Of a stretch of DNA of 64,000 bases, positions 11,582 to 21,913 are shown in pieces. The notes beneath the pieces were generated by a model. The model was given only the letters and a program-made list of their open reading frames with translations. It made no database searches and was not told the DNA's origin. The position numbers were made by a program, and so were the translations under genes. Positions within the stretch are counted from its first letter, which is position 1, and every line of letters starts with the position of its first letter. Source of the DNA: Platycnemis pennipes (taxonomy: Eukaryota > Arthropoda > Insecta > Odonata > Platycnemididae); NCBI GenBank assembly GCA_933228895.1, contig OW121857.1:79541672-79605671 (forward strand), read 5' to 3'.

Positions 11582-12925
11582 AACTTCACGGTTTATCCTG
11601 CTATCGTCGGTCTTATTAGATAAATACGTCACCAACACCAGCACCGCTCGTGGTAATTTGAGCCTCGAATAGTGAAACTTTTCTTTTAATATATACACTT
11701 AATTTTGCTAATGGGGCTAAGGAGTTTTAAGTGACCACCCGTAATAGAAAAAAGCCTTTGATGCAGTAATTATCTTAATTCTGTGGCCTGTGATCTTATA
11801 AAGTATTTCTAGGATTTTAAGATTAAAGCGAAGTAATATAGAAATTGGTGTAAAGCAGTATCAAAATTTAAAGTACACTTAATGAAGAAATATTCTTTCT
11901 TTATTAAGAATTTGTCAACCCTTTTGTCTGCCTCAGTCAAACGATCTGAGGATTCCACGAGCAGTAGTCTTTTTAAAGAAGACGAATATTGAGTTGAGTG
12001 GAACAAAGCGATTCCTATTCAGGCATGAGATCTGTGTTTATGCATATCCATGGAGGATGAATCACCACACGTGACATTGGCGTTCGAATTGGAAAAATCA
12101 CTTCAAGAGAGAGGTCCTGGGAATTCAATAAATCAAACTCATTTAGCTGGGGGAACCAAAGCTGGTTTAGTGTTCCTCCGTCTGAGCAGATTTCTCAGCG
12201 GGGGAAAAAAAGAAATCTTCACTCCTCGTTTGTTGCTTTATCGACCAGTTGCATAATGGCTCCTCAGTCATCCGATTTATTTAGTTCTCTCTCAGTCTCC
12301 CACCACCTCCCTACTCTCCCCAGAAGGACTTTTACGAGGAGATGGGGCTGGTGAGGAGATTGGAGTACTGGTCACTCATCCCTCCTACACAGTAAGCCAC
12401 CGCAAAGGTGTGGGGCAGTGGGCGAATCGACACCAAGCTTGAATAAACGTCACAGAAACAAACCCTTTGGTAGTGGCTGCATTGCGGATTTTTTCTAAAT
12501 CTAAAGTACTAACATAAATAAAATTCACATTTGAAATAAAACACCTGCAATTCTAAGGAAAAGACTGTGGTACGGACACCGCACATGTGCAAATACATAT
12601 TGAAACTTCACAATCGTGAAAAAAATGGATGGTTAAAGACACATGCAGGCAAGCTAATAACGTAAAAGTCTGCATTCACCGCCCTATTTATCCCGTTAGT
12701 ATTTTTGTTCTAATCTATTATTATTATCCTATTTTGTGCGTGGAAAATTGTGTTTTTGACCACTCAGTTTTATCATGCATCTCTCTTATATTATCTATAT
12801 GATCTAATCTACCATAGTACTCCGGAGAGTTTTTAATATTTCTCACGCAAGCCGTATAAAAACGCTCGGGAACGCAGGAGAATTAGTTTACAGAGGACGT
12901 TATGCATAGATAAAGAACCCATGCG
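11582..12925. other. Mostly unassigned; SINE-A head and LINE-A relic near 12340-12445
   Basis: Apart from these two small relics nothing is recognisable. Confidence 0.5.
12396..12445 (-). mobile_element. LINE-A tail relic, reverse strand
   Basis: AAGCCACCGCAAAGGTGTGG followed by CACCAAGCTTG is the reverse complement of the LINE-A tail block, degraded. It abuts a SINE-A head fragment at about 12340-12395 (GGAGATTGGAGTACTGGTCA). Confidence 0.55.
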
Positions 12926-13140
12926 TATTAAGCTAGGTTTGATCAGATTAACAAGATTAGAGAGATAGATTAGAGAAGTCTTACCGATAGATTTAAAATG
13001 TCATTTTTCTCGCGTACCATAACAGAGCACTATAGGCTAATAGTAAGGGGTTTGGTAGGAAAAAAGAATAGCAAAGGGATAGGTAGGTGAGATGTAGCTA
13101 GAGTAGTCTGTAGTGCATGATGCATGTTTAAGCATCACTA
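12926..13140 (+). mobile_element. LINE-A 3' fragment, upstream half (interrupted)
   Basis: The reverse-transcriptase C-terminal frame is degenerate (GATCAGATTAACAAGATTAG, then GAGAGATAGATTAGAGAAG) and is followed by AGCAAAGGGATAGGTAGG and GTAGTGCATGATGCATG. Homology to subtype 1 stops near 13140 and resumes near 13384, so about 240 bases of foreign DNA split this copy. Confidence 0.75.
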
Positions 13141-13383
13141 ATACGTGCATGATAGGGAAATACCGATTAATGTATTTAGGAAAATGTTATTTTAACCAGA
13201 ATCAATTCATCAATGTGTAGCTACTAACCACCTACTAATAGTGGTTAGTAACTACAAATTGGTGGTTGTAAGTACGATCCTTTCCACCCATTGGAAGGGA
13301 TGAGTGACTAGTACTCCAGCCACCGTAGTTGCACATGACCCTTATATCTCACATGTGTCCATGAAGTGGTGGCACTGCATGAC
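13141..13383. repeat. DNA inserted into LINE-A, with a small hairpin and a reversed SINE-A head
   Basis: The insert holds a perfect 10-bp inverted repeat, TACTAACCAC / GTGGTTAGTA (13222-13250), and near 13298-13325 a reverse-complement SINE-A head (GGATGAGTGACTAGTACTCC). No target-site duplication was clear. Confidence 0.5.
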
Positions 13384-13470
13384 AGAGTTGCATGTAAGTA
13401 GTGCATGTTTGGTGATCTTCACCCTACTGCCACACACCCTCGTGGTGGCTCGCAGGGTATTACGTAGACG
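13384..13470 (+). mobile_element. LINE-A tail, downstream half of the 12926 copy
   Basis: The copy resumes with GTTGCATGTAAGTAGTGCAT, then GGTGATCTTCACC, CTGCCACACACCCTCG and GGTGGCTCGCAGGGTATTAC, ending in GTAGACG. With 12926-13140 it makes one interrupted insertion. Confidence 0.75.
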
Positions 13471-14033
13471 AGGGGAAACGGAGGAAGTTCTCGGTTGGTT
13501 CAAAGAAATGACACGAGACTCCAAAGTCGTGATCTTTCCCCGCGGCCAAAACGGCACTCGCTCTAAAATAATACGATCCCGAGAGAGCACTGGAATTAAA
13601 TTGGTTGGTAGTAGAGGAGGGTGGGGAGAGGAAAAGGGTGAGTGGGATCGGGCACACTCGGTTTATCATCGTGAGCGTCCCGTTTTAACGGTCAAAGTTA
13701 ATGAATTAACGCTCCCTCCGTCTTCCATTTCCTCTCTCTCCGAAATTTCCCGCGAAAAGGGTTGCCTTCCATTTCCCCCCACTCCTAAATTCTCTCCTTC
13801 GGGTCTAAAACTGCAGCGCATCCCTTCGGAGGGAGTTTTCTTCGGACGAAACTCGAGCATTGCTCTGTTCGCTTTCCCAGAACATCTACTCGGCCTCCCT
13901 AGTCAATCCGTGCATCCCGTTTCCGTCTTCCGTACGGACGCAGTGAAGACATTCTCGGACAGAATATTTCACTTATTTACTCAGCACATCTTTACGTACC
14001 AATGTGCTCAGCGCCCAAAATCGGAGAGGACAC
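13471..14033. other. Open but unassigned stretch
   Basis: A long + frame (13304-14095) runs through the LINE-A tail and this stretch; its product has no motif I recognise and it crosses repeats, so I do not call it a gene. Confidence 0.45.
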
Positions 14034-14683
14034 TAGATAGCCACTGTATATATTTGTTTTTCGGGTGTACCCCGCGTACCAGGTGTGATACCTGACGTTT
14101 CGTGGCCGTTGCTGGTCACTTTATCAAGGGGAATGAGGTATCTGTCGAGTTGGTGGAGTTTATATAGTGGTTTCATGGAGGGAAAAGGATGGGAAGGGGA
14201 GGAGTGGAAGGAGTAGTCATAGAATTTTTATTAAGGCTCAAAGCAGGGTCCCACGTGTGGCTGATTTGGAAGCCACAGTCCCTATTGTAATTTTGCTTGC
14301 ATTTTCTTATTTCCAAAGCTTCACGGATCAGCCGGGGCTTGAAGCTTTTCACTTTCGCGATTATCTTTGTTTGTTTGAGGTCAATCGTGTGTCCCGAGGC
14401 TGCATGTTCCGCTACTGCTGATTTTAAGGGTTGTCCCAGTCGAATAGCCCTCTGGTGTTCTTCTAAGCGGGTTTTAACGGAGCGTCCGGTTTCCGGTATT
14501 TCTTCTCGCAAATTTGGCCACCATCTCGACAGATACCTCATTCCCTTTGATAAAGTGACCAGCAACGGCCACAAAACGTCAGGTATCACACCTGGTAATA
14601 GTACGCGGGGTACACCCGAACAACAAATATATACGTCTATAATGACCCGCGAAAGTTTCAACCAAGAATTAGATAGCCACTGT
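14034..14683 (-). mobile_element. Penelope-like element copy with GIY-YIG domain and 14-bp TSD
   Basis: The 622-base element (14048-14669) is flanked by the perfect 14-bp direct repeat TAGATAGCCACTGT (14034-14047 and 14670-14683). Its ends (about 14048-14156 and 14513-14640) are inverted copies of one sequence that contains CCAGGTGTGATACCTG and CGGGTGTACCCCGCGTAC. An unrepeated stretch of about 30 bases sits only at the right end. Between the arms, on the reverse strand, lies the C-terminal part of a Penelope GIY-YIG domain. Terminal inverted repeats, a short one-sided extension and variable TSDs are all known for Penelope-like elements. Confidence 0.9.
14200..14513 (-). pseudogene. GIY-YIG endonuclease domain (C-terminal part) of a Penelope-like element
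   Basis: Reverse-strand reading gives ETGRSVKTRLEEHQRAIRLG, SAVAEHAASGHTIDLKQTKI and IREALEIRKCKQNYNRDCG. This is the Penelope-type GIY-YIG pattern ETGR(S/N)..R..EH......S.....SGH.I......I, ending in the E..EI.K....N.DCG region. The GIY and YIG strands are missing because the frame enters from the terminal repeat. The domain normally sits behind a reverse transcriptase, which is absent here. Homology ends around 14215; the frame runs on into the terminal arm. Confidence 0.87.
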
Positions 14684-16784
14684 TCGCTGGCTCACGTGAC
14701 TGGTATTTGCATCATATAAATTCTCCATGGGGTCACACATATATTTCTCAACTTTTATTTGCCACTTTTTTCACCCCCTCCGCTCACTCCGCCCTTTTAA
14801 AACTTCTTAACACTTTGAAAACCCTCACACCCCAAATTACGCTACGCTGTCTATGAACCCTGTCTTCTTTATGAATGATAGAACAGACATGTTTTACAAG
14901 TGCCTTGCACATTTCTCAATGTTGTTGCTAATTCCCTTATTATTCTTTCAATCATCATAATTATTTGAGCAAATAAATAATTTAAAATCTATCTTCCCCT
15001 CAGCGTAACAGAAGGCTGGACCCTCCTCCCTTTCGATAGTGTATTGTATTGTAATAGCTTCTCCAACCCCTCCTTTCTCCCTTAAGCGAAGTTACACATG
15101 GTTGGACCCTAATTATTTTTTAAGAACTTTAGCTGTATAAATGTTATGAAATTGTAAAAATATGTTTAATTATATTGGCGTAATACCTAGGATATTATAT
15201 TGGCATATTGTGAGTTTCGTGAACTTAAAAATGTGCATAATTCCCACGGTTAATTGGTTTGTAGTAGTAAAAGAAATGTTACCTAAGTTTCTATCCAATA
15301 ATCATTTCTGGATAAGATATGCGTTACGTGCAAGGAGGATACATTAGTTCGGTATGGATTAAACACCTTGAGGCAAACCTTTATTAAATATTGAAGTGCC
15401 GAAGAAATAACCAGTTTGGTGGTCACTTTATTGAATTATCCTTTGATCTTTTGGAAATATATTTTATGTCTCAAAATAATTAAATAGTTAGAACAAATCT
15501 CAATACTAGTAAATTAAAATGAAGAAACAAAAATGTATTGATTTCACATTTTATTCTAAATATACTGACTTTGGTATCAACCAGCTATGTAGGTAGTTTT
15601 CATCAATATGTGTTATAGATGATTTCCACAGAGAAACATTCCACCTCGATCGGGATTCGAACCCGAAACCCCTGATTATGTATGTGTTATAGTTTCTCCT
15701 TAGTGTAAAAATCGTGGTCTTTGCTTTTTTGTTTGACAATGGTACCTAGTCGTTTCTTTCATTGTAATGAAATGTATATAGGTATTAGAAATAAATGTAA
15801 TTCTTCTATTCTCAGAAAGTGCTGCGAAAGTTCTCCTACATTCCTTTAAAAATACAAACACACTTTGCACACATACTGAGCCTTTTCCTCTAAATGTATA
15901 TGCGGAAAGGGAGACAAGGAATTTGTCAACTGCAGTTAAATATGGAAGGATATTGGTCGAGATCTCTTTCCATGTGATACGAAATGTAGGCGGTGGACTT
16001 GTTGAGGAGTGACTGAATGGTGAATGTAGAGAAGAGTGAATTCCGGGCGTGAGTGGGATAGGAAGAGAAATAATGGATTTTTAAGGGCAGAGATACGAAA
16101 TAAAAAATAAATATAAAGCTTTAAATACGGAATATGGGGCAAACGGATTTTTCCTTCAAGGGAAAAGATCAAGGCAACATCGTGATGGGGTAATGAAAGG
16201 CAGGGTCTGTCCGAAGATTTACCAATAATGATAGCATACCCTTGAAGAGGATACTTACTTTAGAGCTGCATGTTTGTTTGTGCCCTTGAGCTATCTAGAT
16301 ACTTTCATTATCGTCCCCATTGGATATGCGCGCTGTCGCCTCCATCACCTTCCCCATGGAGTACAAGACCGCCTCCCTTCCCTACTCAACCCCCCCCCCC
16401 CCAATGATGTGAGATGCGCCTCACCTTCTCCTCCCCCAACCACTGCTCTCCCCCCTCCTTGGTCGGCCCTCCGCGTTGTCGATCCCACTGTCACCGGCCC
16501 GCCCGTCTTCATCCCTCAATGTCCGCATCCACAGACCGCATCCATCTCGCTCTCTCCCATTCCATTTGTCTCCGCGATGTCCCACCTATATGCACCTCAA
16601 TATCCTCCCACATAGGCCTACCTCGTCGCCTCCGCTTCCTCTGCCCCCCCACCCACCATCTTTCTCGTCTCATTGCAACACGTGCGCGTCAAAGCTTCCT
16701 CCCTCCTGCATCCTCACCCCCTTGGTCGCTCCTATTATATTAGAATTTCCCAACATGGGAATCTATACTTGTCTGAAAATGGTT
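14684..16784. other. Mostly unassigned; short SINE at 15607 and C-rich block
   Basis: Bases 16270-16740 are C-rich, with a run of about 13 C near 16390 that opens overlapping accidental frames. Confidence 0.5.
15607..15692 (-). repeat. Short tRNA-headed SINE with 12-bp TSD, reverse strand
   Basis: The direct repeat TATGTGTTATAG (15607-15618 and 15681-15692) flanks a 62-base insert that, reversed, reads TCAGGGGTTTCGGGTTCGAA, TCCCGATCGAGGTGGAATG, TTTCTCTGTGGAAATCAT. The B-box GGGTTCGAATCCC is perfect and its 5-bp T-stem pairs. It is probably a 5'-truncated SINE. Confidence 0.72.
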
Positions 16785-16855
16785 GATGGTTTCTGGCGTC
16801 ACTTTATGGAACAGGCTAGTATTCATCATGCATGAAACAAAAGTTTAACTTTTTA
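16785..16855 (+). mobile_element. Fragment resembling a Penelope-like leader
   Basis: CTGGCGTCACTTTATGGAAC and a following ATGAAACAAAAGTTTAAC resemble the leader of the insertions at 21500 and 35107. No terminal hairpin is adjacent, although the hairpin at 17056 lies 200 bases on. Confidence 0.4.
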
Positions 16856-17055
16856 ATTCCAAAATACGAGTTAGTTTAGTTAAAAGTTAAGTACCACAAG
16901 TCTATTGTGGAGTTAAAAAATGTAGCTTTCATTGTTGTGTCCAAAGAAAAATACTGGGAATATCTATTTAAAAAATTATGGCCCATGGTATTACATATTA
17001 TATGCAATGGTAGACATATTATGTATAGGATTTCGTTCTTTCTCGGCGAATTATT

Positions 17056-17245
17056 AAATGACTCGGGTTTCAAGCCGAGTAAGATTTTTGGTTGTGATGT
17101 TTCGATGGAACACTCCTCCATTGTCCTCAGAGCAAATTTATTGCTCTGAGGACGTTAATAAATAATTTATTGCTCTGAGGACGATGCAGGAATCGAAACG
17201 TCAGCAACCCAAAATCTTACTCGGCTTGAATCCCGAGAGTAATTT
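17056..17245 (+). mobile_element. Penelope-like hairpin with hammerhead-like motif
   Basis: The outer arms run from ACTCGGGTTTCAAGCCGAGT (left) to CTCGGCTTGAATCCCGAG (right). The inner hairpin GTCCTCAGAGCAA / TTGCTCTGAGGAC (17123-17153) is perfect, and the unit TTATTGCTCTGAGGACG is repeated 30 bases on. On the + strand CTGAGGA (17175-17181) is followed by a CGAT/ATCG stem and then GAAACGTC. A target duplication is only suggested (AATTATTAA against AATTTATTAA). Confidence 0.65.
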
Positions 17246-18169
17246 ATTAATATTATATATAGTTTTCGTTTATTTTTTTGTCAGACTTCCGGCTGAGATT
17301 AGTAAATTGCGTGAATTTGCATAATTGTTGGCGTTGCTACAGAAAATTATTTTTATTTTTAAACAACGTGACAAATCAACCCCACTTACTTCACTACAGC
17401 AGTTTCGTTGGGCATGGGTGGCATGTAAAGTACTTCAATATTTCTTAAAGTCGGAAATAGGAATAATAATTACTGTAGTGGTTTATTTTTCAAGTATCAC
17501 TTCCTGATTTTAGATCGTGACATGTAAATGTATGCTGTACATGTCAGTAATCCGTTTTTCTTATATTTGTAAATTGAATATCTACGAGTTTATTCTATCT
17601 ATCAGCATATAGGTCAATAGTCTATGGGATTTATGTTGCAGCCACTGATCTAACAATTTAACAACCCAGGTTTGGAAGTTGGTATTTCTTCTCCCGGATG
17701 GGACACTTATGTTGTCATGTATTCGTGAATACAAAATAACTATAGGAATGAGACTATCCCAAATAATGATGGACCAGTTTATGGAACTCTAATGGAGGAT
17801 ACGGAGTTCGACTAATGGAATTTTCTTGCTAACACTTTCTTTTTCGGTCGAAGTGATAATTTGAGGCCCAGTACGGCAATTTTACATTAAAAACCTGCAC
17901 CTTGACCTGAATCTACGCTAGATTGGTGTAAATGTTGCTCCAAAGCGATTACTATTTATCTACGGGTAGGGATGGGAAACTTATCAGAAGGGTAGCATTA
18001 AGTTATCAAACTTGGCCTGCTGGGGAAGAGAAACAAACAGGTCGACAATCTTCATTTCTCGCAAAAGTTACATTATCGAATGCCTATCCACGAAAATTAA
18101 TATATTCGTGAATAATGGAAAAATACTTAAGTAGCTCAGCAAAGGAGCCTATCTCCCTTAAGCAACGTA

Positions 18170-18420
18170 ATCAGGTACGGAATCACGGATACACCTTTCG
18201 CGTTATCGCAATCTGTAACGATAACGCTTACCCCTATAGTAGCGCAGGGTTAACAAATAACCGTCTATAAAATTCGCTCCACTGATTGTGATAAGCGATT
18301 TGAAGTGCTGTGGAAAAAATGAAGAATGGATATCACGTTTTCTCTGACATACGTTAAATCAAAAGATAACGATAACGCCAGCGCACGCCTTATGAAGATC
18401 AATGGTCGAGGCCCAGGTCA
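18170..18420 (+). mobile_element. Small MITE, copy 2
   Basis: Collinear with 10643-10892: TTCGCGTTATCGCAATCTGT, TTTGAAGTGCTGTGG, ATATCACGTTTTCTCTGAC and AACGATAACGCCAGCGCACG, with roughly four of five bases identical. Confidence 0.75.
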
Positions 18421-19384
18421 AAGAAAGTAATTTTGATGTTTTCAGTCTCAAATTTGTGAAATTTCATGTTTAATAGAAAAATGATCCCTTTAGGGAGATT
18501 TCGATTAATCTATCTCTTTAAGGAGAATACAAAGCCTGTAGTGTTTAAATATAGTCATCTTCAATTTAAACATTTTTGTTTTTATATTAAAAGTAAAGTA
18601 TTCAGTTTGTTAAATTACCATAATAAGGGTATGCATAAGCCATTAGTGTAAAACAATATAATCATTAGTTTAAATAATCTCAATGGAGATTATTTATTAA
18701 AATTATTATTTCACATTCAATTTATGCTGTATTCAATTTTGCTTAAAAATATTAGTGGAACGTGGAGTATTTTAAGGAATAAAATTATATTTAAATGGAA
18801 TTTAATATGCCAGTAAAGTAACATTCCTTTTTTCTACTATCTCAGCTACAATATTGAATGCTTTACGCAAGTTTATCAACATTGTCGATATTATTCTGGA
18901 ATAAGCACTTTTAGAATATGTGTTATCCTCATCATTGCTATGTGATGAAAATATCTCTGCTCAAGCTATATCAAAGTTGACAGTGCTGCATCACCGCCTC
19001 ATTCTTCACGAGTCCACTCTCCTCTGATTGCCACCGATCGCGATGGGAGGAGGAGGCGGGAGGGGACATTACGTCGGGAAGTTTTGGCCAAATGCTTCGA
19101 GCCCGGAAGTTGCGTCGCAGCTCGAAAACATTCAGTGCTCGAGCGCTGGCTGAACGAAATGTGTCTTCGATCCATCTGACCTAGCATATGCTGTAGCCAG
19201 TGAACGATCACCCATCCGGGTGTAAACGATTTCCGTCAAATTTCACTGAAAATGAGCCAAGAAACGTATTCCGACACTTTTAAATCGGTTATAATATTTC
19301 CTATTATATGAAGTTTGTTTTAATTTTTTTACACGTCGCTTACTTGAGTACGTTAGACATGTACTGTGTAGTCATTCGCAGGGG
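18421..19384. other. Unassigned
   Basis: AT-rich until 18980, then a short GC-richer patch (19000-19210). No recognisable motif. Confidence 0.5.
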
Positions 19385-19615
19385 ATGGGGTTGGAGTGGT
19401 ATTTAAATTAGGGTCCGGATTCGAATCCCTACAGTGGAAGATTATTCATTGTTGCACTAGACCCTACTTGAGTGTTGTATTTGGAGCACTTCGATTGTAG
19501 TACTCAGTCCGTCGGTTGGGAAGTTAAACCGTGGGACCCTTGGCACCTTTTCGTTAAGATTTAGGTGAATGCTGACGCCGGGTTTCTTTCCTCCACTTTC
19601 CTACAATTCCGCCCT
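19385..19615 (+). repeat. SINE-A copy, 3'-truncated
   Basis: Head with B-box GGATTCGAATCCC; body with CCCTACTTGAGTG, AGTACTCAGTCCGTCGG and GACGCCGGGTTTCTTTCC. It is cut by a LINE-A copy starting at about 19631. Confidence 0.82.
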
Positions 19616-19630
19616 CAACATAAATATGTA

Positions 19631-20074
19631 CAATTCCAAGACAATATTTTCACTAATGGCGTTAAAAATATTTTGCGAACTTCTACTTACTAGGGTAGAC
19701 ATGACCATAATCATAAAATAAGAGACATGGATTGCCAAACCGAGAGATCTACAATGTCCTCTTTTCTCGAACAATTAGGGATATGAAGAGTGGTAAATAT
19801 ATCTAATACCATAAATACAAGTGTAGGTATCAGTGGAAAGCATAGGTAGTAGCAAGTTGGTGTAGGGGCTTTAAGCTAACCCAACTAGCAGCTTAATTTT
19901 GCATGCTTGCTTTGCTATTTTATCTTTTTTCGGATCGTGAAGTTTAGACTAGAATGTAGTTACAATGTACAGGCCTTTTTATGCATGTATGCTTGATATG
20001 TAATCCATGTTTGGTGTGAATTGACACCCTGCCACACACCTTCATGGTGGCTTGCAGGGTATTATGTAGATGTA
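19631..20074 (+). mobile_element. LINE-A 3' end, tail subtype 2
   Basis: The final reverse-transcriptase residues are readable (QFQDNIFTNGVKNILRTSTY, then a stop). They are followed by the subtype-2 3' UTR (AACCCAACTAGCAGC, TTGCTATTTTATC) and the tail CACCCTGCCACACACC, GGTGGCTTGCAGGGTATTAT, GTAGATG. The peptide matches the copy read on the reverse strand at 53096-53284. Confidence 0.82.
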
Positions 20075-20184
20075 TACATATGGGAATACCTTAATGGTCG
20101 ATCGCCTATCCTAAAAATAACAATATACTTGCGTAAAATTAATTACCATCATCATTTTTCGAAAGAATTCGAGGAAAGGATTTA

Positions 20185-20553
20185 TCAAAAGCCCAGAATT
20201 GCATCAAAGAATGCTCCATAATGTTCATTGTTGAAAAAAAAGTCGACTTCTACCTTGTCTGAGTACATGACATGAAAAATTTGATTGTCCTCGATTCGCT
20301 TAGCAGCGAGTTTTGCTGTCTTGACTCTGCCTTCTCTCGTTAAACGATTGTCCTTTTGGTGTCTTGGAATGACCTTGGACTTCGGATTCTCATAGAAACC
20401 AACAAATGCTGATCTCCCATAAACGACTACACGCTCTGAAGATATAGAAAGGACAAAGGAAGGTTTATCACGCACCTTTGCTACGGACGAGGGAATTCTT
20501 TTTCCGGCATCAGGTCTTTTGTGTAACAAACACTCCCTGCGCCGCTTTCCTCC
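20185..20553 (-). pseudogene. Decayed Tc1/mariner-like transposase fragment
   Basis: The reverse frame from 20553 down to the stop near 20185 is open for about 120 codons. It reads RPDAGKRIPSSVAKVRDK, VLSISSERVV, KSKVIPRHQKDNRLT, KTAKLAAKRI and then HVMYSDKVEVDFFFNNEH. The order (basic linker, IS...I, K..R.H.LT, then F/YSDE...F...N.Q) resembles the region between the helix-turn-helix and the first catalytic aspartates of mariner-type transposases. The usual SDE is changed to SDK and the rest of the DDE core is missing. No terminal repeats were found. The assignment is by motif order and is uncertain. Confidence 0.42.
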
Positions 20554-21499
20554 GCATTAAATAAAGATATAGGCGTGTAGGATGCAGTCAACCTGCTGAT
20601 TTTATTCAATCAGTATTCATCGCTTATTGCCACGTAATTTGGTGAACCGCATAAGGAACCGGAATAAATTAATGGCGAAGAGAAATAACAATGTAGGGAT
20701 TTATTTCCGTTTGCTTATCCGGATTGGTTTGGTGTTCATCTAAGAAGCTGTTAGAAAAAATGGTAACATCGCAGTATAGATAGGGTTGTCTGAATTATGA
20801 CTGGATAGTCAATTTTCAGCCAATGGAGGATCTCTCATGAGGCTTATTCAAATCAGAAATTGTCGAAATGAAGATTTTTCAGTAGAGTATGAGGCCATTG
20901 ACTAAGCTGACTCGATGGATTCTTCTCAACCCGAAAAGATGCAGGTAAGAGACGAGAGTGAATTGTTACACTAGCTTACTTCATTTCATTTTCACCTCCT
21001 ACAGCTCACGCAACATGATAGCAAAAAAATGTTTTGAAACTTTTGAAACTCTTCATTGAAGGTGCACTGTCTTGCCCTCTTTTTTTCGTACCGTATATGG
21101 AGGTGTAATATAAGTGAACACTCTGTATTTTATCTGAGAAGAATTCTAACTTAACCCTGCCATGCATAGTGGGGATTAAAATTAAATGCGTTAAAATTAA
21201 AGGGCAGGATCATTTTAGCATTTCGATACTAGTAATTTGTTGCCTGGTGGACGCAAAACTAACAAAGTTTTGCTCATGCTTCACATCCATTAATGTACTA
21301 TCTTGCTTTACTCTCAAAATTCAAGTACTATTTACAACCAACACAGCCTAAGTATTAAAACATATTCTTAGTAGATCGACGTATATAAAATGTTCCTTGT
21401 TAAAATTCCTTAAAATTATATTTCCTTGTATATTCTCGTAAATATACTCACGCTGTAAACATTCTGGGCCCACTACCCATAACTACGTATTTTTTTTAA

Positions 21500-21722
21500 A
21501 TATGATGAAGTCTCAGGCGTCACTTTATGAAAGTTCTTTAGTGTACTCTTTTGGAATGAAAAAACACAAGTTATGTTTCACACTTTAAAGAAAAACCCAA
21601 CATGGTTTCGGTACATGGTGCCATTTTCAAAGTATGGGATTTTGGAATGAAATTTACTCTAGGTACCGAAACCATAAACGGTTTTTCATTAAACGTATGA
21701 AGCATAACCAGTTTTTTGCTAT
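21500..21722 (-). mobile_element. Penelope-like hairpin
   Basis: The inverted arms carry CATGGTTTCGGTACATGG (left, from 21600) and CTAGGTACCGAAACCAT (right, from 21659), with flanking similarity out to about 21567 and 21720. Upstream, GGCGTCACTTTATG (21517-21530) matches the leader of the 35099 and 16790 copies. A perfect 13-bp direct repeat, TTTTGGAATGAAA, is present at 21549-21561 and 21640-21652. No outer target duplication was found. Confidence 0.6.
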
Positions 21723-21743
21723 GAGAAATGAATAATGTGTAAT

Positions 21744-21913
21744 TTAATGTTCCCTTAGCATGAGGAATCGTGGAATTTTTCTTGTAATTATAAATGAAAA
21801 GGGTAATTCCACATAATTTTTTTATTAAATACGACGTATGTTTCGACGGAGCCCGTCATCATCAGGTTAATTACGAAGTCACTCGTTTTATTTATAATCT
21901 TAATGTTCCCTTA
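21744..21913 (-). mobile_element. Penelope-like insertion with 14-bp TSD and hammerhead-like core
   Basis: The direct repeat TTAATGTTCCCTTA flanks a 142-base insert (21744-21757 and 21900-21913). On the reverse strand the insert reads CTGATGA, a GACGG/CCGTC stem, GAAAC (21840-21865), then TTTAATAAAAAAATTATGTG, the typical order of a Penelope terminal repeat. A shorter inverted arm (AATTATAAATGAAA against the right end) and an unrepeated leader of about 28 bases follow the same plan as the 2522 and 35099 copies. Confidence 0.8.

Noticed and set aside
13304..14095. 263-codon open frame, the longest in the window
   Set aside because: It crosses a SINE-A head, a LINE-A tail and the end of a Penelope-like element, so its openness is accidental.
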